8,715 nt of DNA from JBHHYS01 sp046757645. GTDB lineage: Bacteria; Acidobacteriota; Terriglobia; Acidiferrales; 2-02-FULL-67-57. The DNA lies in assembly GCA_046757645.1 (NCBI GenBank), contig JBHHYS010000101.1, positions 1 to 8,715 of the forward strand, read 5' to 3'. Under the pieces are notes generated by a model, which searched no databases, had not been told where the DNA came from, and saw only the letters and a program-made list of their open reading frames with translations. Position numbers and translations under genes: made by a program. This document shows positions 1 to 5,441 of the stretch, one piece after another. Positions within the stretch are counted from its first letter, which is position 1. Every line of letters begins with the position of its first letter.

Positions 1-13
1 TTATGTTGGTCAT
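1..13 (-). CDS. Probable 5' end of a gene downstream of ruvB (partial)
   Basis: Only four codons (M-T-N-I) lie inside the window. The call rests on an ATG at position 13 preceded by GGAGG (positions 24-28 read on the minus strand), with a 10-nt spacer. It begins 22 nt after the ruvB stop codon, as expected for the next gene of the same operon. The product cannot be identified from four residues. Confidence 0.4.
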
Positions 14-35
14 GCCCTCAATACCTCCACAGGAG

Positions 36-1130
36 TTAGCTGCCAAAAAGCGGGGCGGAGCCGGGGGCGGGGGTGCGACCGAGGTGTTTGTAGGCGAGTT
101 GGGTGGCCAGGCGGCCACGGGGGGTGCGGTTGAGAAAGCCGATTTGCAGCAGGAAGGGCTCGTAGACCTCTTCGATGGCGTCGGGCTCTTCGCTGACCGA
201 GGCGGCGATGGTGTTGAGGCCCACGGGGCCGCCACCGTACTTGTCAATGATGGTGAGGAGCAGCTTGCGGTCCATCTCGTCCAGTCCGTATTCGTCCACG
301 TCGAGCATGGCCAGGGCGTCGTTCGCCACTCCGGGGTTGATCTTGCCCTGGGCGCGCACCTGGGCGAAGTCGCGGACGCGCCGCAGCAAGCGGTTGGCCA
401 CTCGGGGGGTGCCGCGGGAGCGCCGGGCAATCTCCACCGCGCCGCCGGAGTCAATCTCGATGCCCAGCAGGCAGGCGGAGCGGGTGACGATGGTCTGCAA
501 GTCTTCGGGCGGGTAGAAGTCCAGCCGGTGGACGATGCCGAAGCGGGAGAGCAGCGGCTTGGTGACCAAGCCGGTGCGGGTGGTCGCCCCGGCCAGGGTG
601 AAGCGCTCCAGGCGATAGACGTGGGTGCGCGCCCCGGGGCCTTTGCCCACGATCATATCAATCTTGTAGTCCTCCAGCGCCGGATAGAGGATTTCTTCCA
701 CGGCGGGGAGCAGGCGATGCAACTCGTCAATGAAAAGCACCTGGCGGGGCTCGAGCATGGAGAGGACGGTGGAGAGGTCGAGGGGCCGCTCCAGGACCGG
801 CCCGGCGGTGGTTTCCAGGCGCACCCCGAGTTCGTTCGCCAGGATGCCGGCCAAGGTGGTTTTGCCCAGGCCGGGGGGCCCGCTCAAGAGCACGTGATCG
901 AGGGCGTCGCCGCGGGAGCGAGCGGCTTCGATGGCGATGGCCAGGTTTTCTTTGACTTTGGTCTGGCCGACGAAGTCCTTGAGCAGCCGCGGCCGGACGC
1001 TGAGCTCAAACTGGCGGTCTTCGTCGAGGGCGGCGCCGGTGAGCAGTCCGCCGCTTTCCAGGCTGGGGGACGGCTTGACGCCCGGAGTGCCGGCCGGCAT
1101 TCGGGTCAGCGCTTCTTTTCTCTTAACCAC
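36..1130 (-). CDS. ruvB: Holliday junction branch migration ATPase RuvB
   Basis: RuvB is the AAA+ motor that, with RuvA, drives branch migration of Holliday junctions in recombinational repair in the cytoplasm. Visible motifs are Walker A GPPGLGKT (residues 84-91), Walker B LFIDE (132-136), sensor 1 GATTR (181-185), a probable arginine finger in SRFGIV (Arg196), sensor 2 GTPRVANRLLRR (240-251), and a C-terminal winged-helix domain (about 290-350) ending in the RTPRGR signature. The segment around residues 162-180 corresponds to the beta-hairpin that contacts RuvA. The GTG start at 1130 overlaps ruvA by 25 nt and has AAGGGGC upstream. An ATG at 1100, 5 nt after the ruvA stop, would give 354 residues, closer to the usual 330-350, and may be the true start. 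Residues 1-35 are not conserved. Identity is certain; the start is not. Confidence 0.97.
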   Translation of the reverse strand: MVKRKEALTRMPAGTPGVKPSPSLESGGLLTGAALDEDRQFELSVRPRLLKDFVGQTKVKENLAIAIEAARSRGDALDHVLLSGPPGLGKTTLAGILANELGVRLETTAGPVLERPLDLSTVLSMLEPRQVLFIDELHRLLPAVEEILYPALEDYKIDMIVGKGPGARTHVYRLERFTLAGATTRTGLVTKPLLSRFGIVHRLDFYPPEDLQTIVTRSACLLGIEIDSGGAVEIARRSRGTPRVANRLLRRVRDFAQVRAQGKINPGVANDALAMLDVDEYGLDEMDRKLLLTIIDKYGGGPVGLNTIAASVSEEPDAIEEVYEPFLLQIGFLNRTPRGRLATQLAYKHLGRTPAPGSAPLFGS

Positions 1131-1738
1131 TGCAGCGCCCCTTTCATCAGGGCTTCAAAGCTGTGAAGCGGGTCCCTCGACTTCGCTCGGGACGAGCTCG
1201 GGGCAAGACCCTCGCTCGATTGTAGCACCTCGCGCACTGCGCGGGCGGCAAGTTTTGGCTCGCAGCCCATGTTCTCCAGGGCCGAGATGGCTTCCTCGGC
1301 GGCGTCGCTCAACGGCGGGCCGGCCGGCTCGGCACCGGTTGCCGGGGCGAATCGCCCCCGGAGCTCCTGCACGATGCGCTCCGCGGTTTTGCGTCCAATG
1401 CCGGGCACCACCAGCGCCAGGGGGTTGTTGCGCCGGACGGCGCTGGCGAGCTCCTGCGGGGTGAGCCCCGCCAAGGCTATCAGCGCCATCTTCGGGCCCA
1501 CGGTTTTTACGGTGAGCAGTTGCAAGAAGGCGTCGCGCTCGGGCGGAGTCTTGAAGCCGTAGAGGGTGATGGCGTCTTCGCGCACGTGGGTGTGCACCGT
1601 CAGGGTCAGCGGCTGCCCTTCCGGGGGGAGTTGCGAGCTGGAGTAGGGCACGCGCAGCTCGTAGCCCACCCCGGCGACGTCGAGAACAATGTGGTAAGGT
1701 TTTTTTGAGAGGAGCGTCCCGCGCAGGTATCCGATCAT
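1106..1738 (-). CDS. ruvA: Holliday junction DNA-binding protein RuvA
   Basis: RuvA binds the four-way junction as a tetramer and recruits RuvB. The N-terminal OB domain opens with MIGYLRG, and the acidic pin is present in HVREDAITLYGF (Glu54, Asp55). Two helix-hairpin-helix motifs follow: TVKTVGPKMALIALAG (76-91) and VPGIGRKTAERIVQEL (111-126). Domain III, which binds RuvB, starts near residue 145 (DAAEEAISALENMGCEP) and ends in EALMKGALQWLREKKR. Between helices of domain III, residues about 176-193 read EGLAPSSSRAKSRDPLHS, an insertion encoded by a dispersed repeat and not expected in the family. The start is the ATG at 1738, only 2-5 nt after the predicted transcription start and without a Shine-Dalgarno, so the mRNA is probably leaderless. 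It is followed by overlapping ruvB. Confidence 0.97.
   Translation of the reverse strand: MIGYLRGTLLSKKPYHIVLDVAGVGYELRVPYSSSQLPPEGQPLTLTVHTHVREDAITLYGFKTPPERDAFLQLLTVKTVGPKMALIALAGLTPQELASAVRRNNPLALVVPGIGRKTAERIVQELRGRFAPATGAEPAGPPLSDAAEEAISALENMGCEPKLAARAVREVLQSSEGLAPSSSRAKSRDPLHSFEALMKGALQWLREKKR
1172..1221. repeat. Dispersed GC-rich repeat copy 1, inside ruvA
   Basis: The segment contains CCTCGACTTCGCTCGGG and then ACGAGCTCGGGGCAAGACCC. It has an internal inverted repeat GTCCC (1172-1176) and GGGAC (1189-1193) around a 12-nt loop. A related copy lies at 6896-6956. On the plus strand both copies can be read as L-x-T-S-S-G-Q-(D/E)-P-x-S-I. Here the repeat is in frame with ruvA and encodes the domain III insertion. 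I recognise the SSRAKSRDP translation as typical of dispersed repeats in some GC-rich genomes, so this looks like a small repeat tolerated in a loop. Confidence 0.6.
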
Positions 1739-1747
1739 CCGTAGCGC

Positions 1748-1776
1748 ATTATGCGCGAGCCATCCAAGAGTGTCAA
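1748..1776 (-). promoter_or_regulatory. Sigma-70-type promoter of ruvAB (leaderless)
   Basis: Read on the minus strand, a perfect -35 TTGACA (1776-1771) is followed after 17 nt by CATAAT (1753-1748), which is 5 of 6 to the -10 consensus. A start about 7 nt further falls at roughly 1741-1740, so the ruvA ATG at 1738 would have a 5' leader of only 2-3 nt. The -10 lies in the near-palindrome GCGCATTATGCGC. The same promoter recurs upstream of the beta-barrel gene. Confidence 0.75.
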
Positions 1777-1822
1777 CGTAGCCAGCCGAGCAGGGAAGAT
1801 CAGCGGAAGCTTCGAAGTTGGC

Positions 1823-2473
1823 TCAGAACTTGAACACCAGGCCGACCGAGGGTGCGAGGTTATGGGTCACGCGCCCCCGGCCTGAAAAGCGGGGGCGCTT
1901 GCTGACGAAGTCGCGGAATTCGGCGCGCAGGTAGAAGCGTCGATGCAAGCGGATATCGACTCCCCCGCCGAAGTTCCCGGCGAACTTGGTATCGATGTCG
2001 AAAACGCTAGCGAACACCACGAACCCCAATCCCCCGGTGGCAAACGGTTGGATTCGTCCCCGCCGGGAGAAATACCGGACGTAATTGAAGGCTCCCTGGT
2101 GGACGCGCATGGGGGCGGAGAAAAAGAACGGCACCGGAAAAAGCGAGCTGCTTGCGCTGACCTGCAGGCGATTGGGGCTGTAGGAGTAGCTGGCCTCCAG
2201 AGCATTCTTCTGGGTTAGATAGTAACGGAATCCGGTGAACAGACGCCCGGTGGTTCCGAAGGAACGCTTGGTGCGGAACGTCACGGCTGCGGGAACCGGC
2301 GGGCGCAGAGAGAGGGTCCGGGTTTCGGACGCGCTGCTGAAAAACGATGCCCCGCCTTGGGCAAAAACTTCGAAGCGGAACGAATCTTCTTGGGCGCTGG
2401 CCGAGCTGGCAGGCAAGAAGAGCAACAGGCAGGCGATGAATGAGCCTGTTAGCAGTTTCGAGTGCGGCGGCAT
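1823..2473 (-). CDS. Outer-membrane beta-barrel protein, porin-like family
   Basis: The 216-residue product starts with a clear Sec signal peptide: Lys6, a hydrophobic core FIACLLLFLPA, and an ASA cleavage site before residue 28. The mature part (about 189 residues) alternates polar and hydrophobic residues in strand-like blocks rich in aromatics, such as FTGFRYYL and ASYSYSPNRL. A glycine-rich FATGGLGFVVFASVF segment follows, and the chain ends in LVFKF with a terminal Phe, as outer-membrane barrels do for BAM recognition. The size suits an eight-stranded barrel of the OmpA/OmpW-like 'outer membrane beta-barrel' superfamily. No ligand or enzymatic role can be read. The ATG at 2473 has no Shine-Dalgarno (upstream CACCCACAAGTAGA) and lies 1 nt after the stop of a short leader ORF, which suggests coupled translation. 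It is probably monocistronic. Confidence 0.8.
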   Translation of the reverse strand: MPPHSKLLTGSFIACLLLFLPASSASAQEDSFRFEVFAQGGASFFSSASETRTLSLRPPVPAAVTFRTKRSFGTTGRLFTGFRYYLTQKNALEASYSYSPNRLQVSASSSLFPVPFFFSAPMRVHQGAFNYVRYFSRRGRIQPFATGGLGFVVFASVFDIDTKFAGNFGGGVDIRLHRRFYLRAEFRDFVSKRPRFSGRGRVTHNLAPSVGLVFKF

Positions 2474-2474
2474 T

Positions 2475-2531
2475 CTACTTGTGGGTGAGCGTGCTTTTCG
2501 AGAGTAGCGTGTCGGGCGGTTGCCCGATCAT
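2475..2531 (-). CDS. 18-codon leader ORF resembling the ruvA 5' end
   Basis: The peptide begins MIGQPPDTLLSK and continues STLTHK before TAG. RuvA begins MIGYLRGTLLSK, so 8 of the first 12 residues match, and the DNA upstream is also similar. The ATG lies 9 nt after the -10 box, giving a leaderless transcript with the same geometry as ruvA. The stop codon (2477-2475) is followed by one base and then the ATG of the barrel gene. I read this as a truncated duplicate of the ruvA promoter and start now serving as the leader of the barrel gene. Whether the peptide itself matters is unknown. Confidence 0.45.
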   Translation of the reverse strand: MIGQPPDTLLSKSTLTHK

Positions 2532-2540
2532 CCGCGCCGC

Positions 2541-2570
2541 ATTATGCGCGACGCACGCCGCCAGTGTCAA
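2541..2570 (-). promoter_or_regulatory. Sigma-70-type promoter of the beta-barrel gene
   Basis: On the minus strand TTGACA (2570-2565) is followed after 18 nt by CATAAT (2546-2541). The predicted transcription start is near 2533, giving about 60 nt of transcript before the barrel ATG, nearly all of it occupied by the 18-codon leader ORF. The flanks match the ruvA promoter region at 1725-1776. Confidence 0.7.
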
Positions 2571-2586
2571 ACACCAGGGCGCGGGG

Positions 2587-2615
2587 TTGATTCTCCTGTC
2601 GGAGTGCCGTAGAAT
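2587..2615 (+). promoter_or_regulatory. Promoter of the PH/zinc-ribbon/TPR gene
   Basis: TTGATT (2587-2592), a 17-nt spacer and TAGAAT (2610-2615, 5 of 6 to consensus) form a promoter reading right. The expected start near 2622 leaves a leader of about 39 nt ending in the Shine-Dalgarno GGGAGG (2650-2655). It lies back to back with the beta-barrel promoter. Confidence 0.55.
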
Positions 2616-2660
2616 TTGCGCAACTTTTCTCCCCCGCATTGACGGGAACGGGAGGTTGCG

Positions 2661-3929
2661 ATGCCCGCCGCTGATTTTCCTGTCCATCCCGATCAGATTC
2701 CTCGCCTAGGTTCGGGCGTCGGCGTGCGTCTCCGCGAAGACACCATCTACACCGACCATGAGGGCAAGGAGAAGAAAGGCATCCGCAAACGGACAGAGAA
2801 GGTTCTCGCCAAGCTGCAAGAACCGCTGCGCAAAGTGCTGGAGCCGCACGAAGCCATCCTCTACGTTTCCGGCCCGCACTGGCGCGCCAGCGCGTTCGAG
2901 CAGCTCGTGTTCACCAACCGCCGCCTCTTGTTCTTCCTAGTCAAGCGCGACGGCAGTTGGACCAGGAGCCTCCGCAGCGTTCGCTGGGGTGACTTGGCGG
3001 AGGCCAAGGTCAAATGGCTCGGCCCTACGCTGCGGCTCAAATATCTCAACGGGAAGAAGGAACCTTACGAGGGCCTGCGCCAGGACGACGCCAAGAAAAT
3101 CAAAGTCCTGCTCGCGGTCCTGCTGCCAGCCAGCGCCGGTGAAGCCACTCCGGCCCAGGCGGTGGCCTCGCATTGTCCCGACTGCCTGGCGGCGCTCACC
3201 CCCGAGGTCTATCAGTGCAGCCAGTGCGGCCTCGCTATCAGCGTTCCCGGCAGTGCGTGGAGCCCCAAGGCAATCTCATTCATAAGCTTTTTCTTCACCT
3301 TCTTGCCCGCCGGGATCATGCACGCGATCAATTATGAACGCCTCGGATATCCAGAAAAGAAGAAGCTGCGCCTTATTCTGGTTATTGTTGGTTTCATAGT
3401 CTTTACAGCTGCGATTTTTCTAACTCCGGATAATCGATCCACCAGGCAAATTTTCGCCGCAATCAATTTAGGCATTTCAGCGTTTTTCTACCAAGACCAG
3501 AAGGCGATATTCCAGCAACACCTATCTAGGGGTGGGAAAAAAGCACCGATTCGCGTTCCTCTGGCCTTGTCATTTCTTTGGGTGGTGATTTTCCTCGGAG
3601 GACTGGTCGGTTGGGCCTATCTTGAAGTAGCCCGTGATGAGGAAAAATTCAACCAGGCTGTTGAACTCTTGAATTCTGGTGAGTATGAAACAGCGGGGCC
3701 TATATTTAAGGAATACAAGGAGAAATATCCAGAGGAGCTTGCCGCTTATTGGAATCTTGCCGTGATCTATCTGAATACCGACCGCCCAGAGTTCGCGAAC
3801 CGAGAAATCGAGCAACTACTCCAAAAGAACCCAAACAATGAAGAGGCCAAAGAATTCCTGACCCAAATCAACGCATTGCTCACCGTGGAGAATCTTCTAG
3901 CCTCCCCACCTCCCGATTCCGAGAAATAA
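2661..3929 (+). CDS. Multidomain membrane protein: PH-like, zinc ribbon, TM helices, TPR
   Basis: I do not recognise a named family for this 422-residue protein. Residues about 58-157 contain EPHEAILYVSGPHW, the core LVFTNRRLLFFL and alternating strands, which resembles bacterial PH-like domains. A CPDC...CSQC zinc ribbon follows (Cys172, 175, 186, 189). Hydrophobic segments lie near 203-220, 236-255, 264-276 and 299-320, so the protein is probably in the inner membrane. The tail (about 325-402) has TPR features: ELLNSGEYETAGPIFKEY, then AAYWNLAVIYLNTDRPEFA, then LLQKNPNNEEAKEFL. A scaffolding or sensory role is conceivable but not shown. The start is well supported by GGGAGG 5 nt before ATG. 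Codons up to about 200 are GC-rich while the rest is clearly AT-richer, which suggests a composite gene. It converges on the BMC operon. Confidence 0.85.
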   Translation: MPAADFPVHPDQIPRLGSGVGVRLREDTIYTDHEGKEKKGIRKRTEKVLAKLQEPLRKVLEPHEAILYVSGPHWRASAFEQLVFTNRRLLFFLVKRDGSWTRSLRSVRWGDLAEAKVKWLGPTLRLKYLNGKKEPYEGLRQDDAKKIKVLLAVLLPASAGEATPAQAVASHCPDCLAALTPEVYQCSQCGLAISVPGSAWSPKAISFISFFFTFLPAGIMHAINYERLGYPEKKKLRLILVIVGFIVFTAAIFLTPDNRSTRQIFAAINLGISAFFYQDQKAIFQQHLSRGGKKAPIRVPLALSFLWVVIFLGGLVGWAYLEVARDEEKFNQAVELLNSGEYETAGPIFKEYKEKYPEELAAYWNLAVIYLNTDRPEFANREIEQLLQKNPNNEEAKEFLTQINALLTVENLLASPPPDSEK

Positions 3930-3947
3930 GGTTCCTCCCTCTCTCTT

Positions 3948-3965
3948 CCCCCGAGAACAAGGGGG
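3948..3965. terminator. Weak hairpin between convergent genes
   Basis: CCCCC (3948-3952) and GGGGG (3961-3965) flank the 8-nt loop GAGAACAA, between the stop of the TPR gene (3929) and that of the last BMC-P gene (4005). Neither strand has a T-run after it, so it could end transcription or protect 3' ends only weakly. The 75-nt gap shows no other structure. Confidence 0.25.
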
Positions 3966-4004
3966 CCATTCAGGCGGGGGAGCCACAGGGGCCGCCGGGT
4001 CGAA

Positions 4005-4280
4005 CTAGGCCTTTTCCAGCTCGACGGTGTCGATGACGCCGACGACCGCCATATCGATGGGGGAGTTGGGGCGGTCGACCGCGGTCATAGCGGAGAAGCC
4101 CTCGGTGACGACGAGCACGCGCTCGCCTACGCCGGCGTCCACGGCGTCGAGGGCCAGGATGGGCTGGCCGCGGTCGGAGCCGTCGAGGTTGAGCGGCTGG
4201 ACGTAGAGAATCTTGCGGCCTTCGTGGGAAGGCTGCTTCTGCGTGGCCCAGACTTGGCCGATGACGCGGCCAATTAGCAT
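4005..4280 (-). CDS. BMC pentameric vertex protein (EutN/CcmL family), third copy of the operon
   Basis: BMC-P proteins form pentamers that cap the vertices of microcompartment shells. The 91-residue product has the family pattern: N-terminal MLIGRVIGQVWATQK, then GRKILYVQPLN, ILALDAVDAGVGERVLVV, and C-terminal DMAVVGVIDTVELEKA. The canonical D-x-V-G-A-G stretch reads DAVDAG here, with Asp replacing Gly. The start at 4280 is preferred because AGGGAG (4293-4288) lies 7 nt upstream and the protein then begins at the conserved first strand. An in-frame ATG upstream (4352) would only add unrelated residues from the neighbouring gene's DNA. It begins 4 nt after the stop of the four-helix-bundle gene and is the last gene of the operon. 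Confidence 0.93.
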   Translation of the reverse strand: MLIGRVIGQVWATQKQPSHEGRKILYVQPLNLDGSDRGQPILALDAVDAGVGERVLVVTEGFSAMTAVDRPNSPIDMAVVGVIDTVELEKA

Positions 4281-4284
4281 GATG

Positions 4285-4761
4285 TCACTCCCTTGTCTGC
4301 ACGCGCCGGAGCTCCTGCATGAATGCCTTCCGATCTTTTCCAGCTTGCTCAATCCGACGAGCTTTTTCAGTAAGGTAACGCTGGCCGCGGATGGGGCTGT
4401 TCTGGAGCGAGTCGGCCCAAGCGCGCAGTTGGCGACAAATTTTTTCTGCGGCTGATTTCAAATCTGAGATTTCAGATTTCAGATTCGCGAATTCGGGCAG
4501 GCGTTCGAGAAGGCAGAGCATGGAGCGCACCTCGCCCGCCGAGCCGCGCGCGATGTAGATAAACGTGAGCAGCTCCTGGGTGGTGCCGCGCTCAAACCCC
4601 TCGGCAACGTTGTTGGACACTGAAACCGCCGCCCGCTCAATCTGGCCGCGCAGGCTTGGTTGCCGGACAAAGGTACGATTGGAAGTCAGCGCCACCACGA
4701 GGGTGGCAAGCTCGATGGCGTCGTTCCAGACCGGCAGCTCTTCGAAGCGCGAGTACTTCAT
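4285..4761 (-). CDS. Four-helix-bundle protein, S23/23S-rRNA-IVP family (TIGR02436-like)
   Basis: The 158-residue product begins MKYSRFEELPVWNDAIELATLV and contains LRGQIERAAVSVSNNVAEGFERGT and LTFIYIARGSAGEVRSML, the signatures of the S23 four-helix-bundle family. That family also includes the Avd-like accessory proteins of diversity-generating retroelements. Biochemical roles are poorly known; some members bind nucleic acid or act as small oligomeric adaptors. Its ATG overlaps the stop of the preceding BMC-P gene (ATGA, 4761-4758), so translation is probably coupled, and the next BMC-P follows after 4 nt. It is therefore embedded in a shell operon. Residues about 93-104 (LKSEISDLKSAA) come from a GATTTCA tandem repeat. 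The C-terminal 40 residues extend beyond the usual length of about 120 and are basic. Family assignment is firm; function in the shell is unknown. Confidence 0.9.
   Translation of the reverse strand: MKYSRFEELPVWNDAIELATLVVALTSNRTFVRQPSLRGQIERAAVSVSNNVAEGFERGTTQELLTFIYIARGSAGEVRSMLCLLERLPEFANLKSEISDLKSAAEKICRQLRAWADSLQNSPIRGQRYLTEKARRIEQAGKDRKAFMQELRRVQTRE
4454..4485. repeat. GATTTCA short repeat within the four-helix-bundle gene
   Basis: GATTTCA occurs at 4454-4460, 4468-4474 and 4475-4481, followed by a partial GATT unit. AAATCT-G-AGATTT (4460-4472) is a perfect inverted repeat. The run is an AT-rich island in GC-rich DNA and encodes NLKSEISDLKSA between two helices. It looks like a small repeat expansion or insertion kept in frame. 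Confidence 0.6.
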
Positions 4762-5045
4762 TTCTTTCCCGCCGTGGCTCCGGGGACGTCCACGCGGTCG
4801 ACGATAGCGACGATGGTGGTTTCGGTGGGGACTCGGGTGGGGTACCAGGGGACGCTGGCCTCGCGGCCCCGGCACCAGTAGACGGTTTCCCCGGCGCCGG
4901 CGCCGACCGAATCGAGCGCGATGATGGGCTTGCCGGTGGGGCGGCCGTGGCGGTCAAGGGGTTGTACGATGAGGATTGTTTTGCCGTCGAGGACGGGGGT
5001 CTTCACCGTGCAAACCACGTTGCCAATGACTTTGCCGAGGTACAT
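4758..5045 (-). CDS. BMC pentameric vertex protein (EutN/CcmL family), second copy
   Basis: The 95-residue product begins MYLGKVIGNVVCTVKTPVLDGKT and has QPLDRHGRPTGKPIIALDSVGAGAGETVYWCRG, the strongest match of the three to the EutN/CcmL pattern, including D-S-V-G-A-G. The C-terminus TTIVAIVDRVDVPGA matches the last strand. The start at 5045 aligns with the family. The region just upstream (AAAGTTAGTTCG) has no recognisable Shine-Dalgarno, and a 9-bp hairpin sits 18 nt upstream (5064-5085). A GTG at 5081 would add 12 residues but lies inside that hairpin. Its stop overlaps the start of the four-helix-bundle gene. The role is shell vertex capping, alternative or additional to the two other copies. 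Confidence 0.94.
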   Translation of the reverse strand: MYLGKVIGNVVCTVKTPVLDGKTILIVQPLDRHGRPTGKPIIALDSVGAGAGETVYWCRGREASVPWYPTRVPTETTIVAIVDRVDVPGATAGKK

Positions 5046-5063
5046 CGAACTAACTTTGAGATT

Positions 5064-5085
5064 CCCCGTGGCGGGGGCCACGGGG
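5064..5085 (-). promoter_or_regulatory. Intergenic hairpin before the second BMC-P gene
   Basis: CCCCGTGGC (5064-5072) and GCCACGGGG (5077-5085) form a perfect 9-bp stem with a 4-nt loop in the 63-nt gap between two BMC-P genes. No T-run follows on the minus strand, so termination is unlikely. It may act as an RNA processing or stability element, or modulate initiation at the downstream gene, which lacks a Shine-Dalgarno. Confidence 0.55.
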
Positions 5086-5108
5086 CTCGACGGTTATTAG
5101 CGGCGGGG

Positions 5109-5411
5109 TCATTTTCGGGCGGCGGTGGCGGCCAGGGGTTTCAGATCGTCGAGGCGGACGGCGTCGACGACGCCGACGATCGCGGTATCCACCGGGCGGT
5201 CTTTGCACTCGGTGGCCATGCGGGCCGAGCTGCCCTGGACGATCAGCACCGTCTCCCGGAAGCCGGCATCCACCGTGTCCACGGCCACCAGGTAGTTGCC
5301 GTCGTCTTTGCCGTCGGGGGCGATGGTTTTTACCACGAGGAGTTTCTTCCCCTCGAGGCGCGAGTCCTTCCGGGTGGCGACTACGGTTCCAACTACTCGA
5401 GCAAGAAGCAT
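5109..5411 (-). CDS. BMC pentameric vertex protein (EutN/CcmL family), first copy
   Basis: The 100-residue product begins MLLARVVGTVVATRKDSRLEG and contains KKLLVVKTIAPDG, NYLVAVDTVDAGFRETVLIV, QGSSARMATECK and DTAIVGVVDAVRL. Together these are the strands and loops of the EutN/CcmL pentamer fold. The conserved glycine motif is changed to DTVDAG. An alanine/lysine tail (LKPLAATAARK) extends beyond the fold. The start at 5411 has GGAG (5421-5418) 6 nt upstream. The frame stays open much further upstream, but that part lies antisense-frame within GC-rich neighbouring DNA and shows no homology. A 194-nt gap with two hairpins separates it from the BMC-H gene, which suggests uncoupled expression levels. 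Confidence 0.93.
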   Translation of the reverse strand: MLLARVVGTVVATRKDSRLEGKKLLVVKTIAPDGKDDGNYLVAVDTVDAGFRETVLIVQGSSARMATECKDRPVDTAIVGVVDAVRLDDLKPLAATAARK

Positions 5412-5441
5412 CAGCAACTCCAAAACGACAACGCCCGTCCC

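Noticed and set aside
3..1166. Long open frame on the plus strand opposite ruvB
   Set aside because: It is the antisense of a certain ruvB gene in GC-rich DNA. Its translation is Gly/Ala/Val-rich with no recognisable domain.
4285..4761. Diversity-generating retroelement suggested by the Avd-like four-helix-bundle protein
   Set aside because: There is no reverse transcriptase and no template/variable repeat pair in the window.
4285..4761. Intervening sequence of a 23S rRNA gene
   Set aside because: The S23 family is known from rRNA intervening sequences, but the flanks here are shell-protein genes and no rRNA sequence is present.
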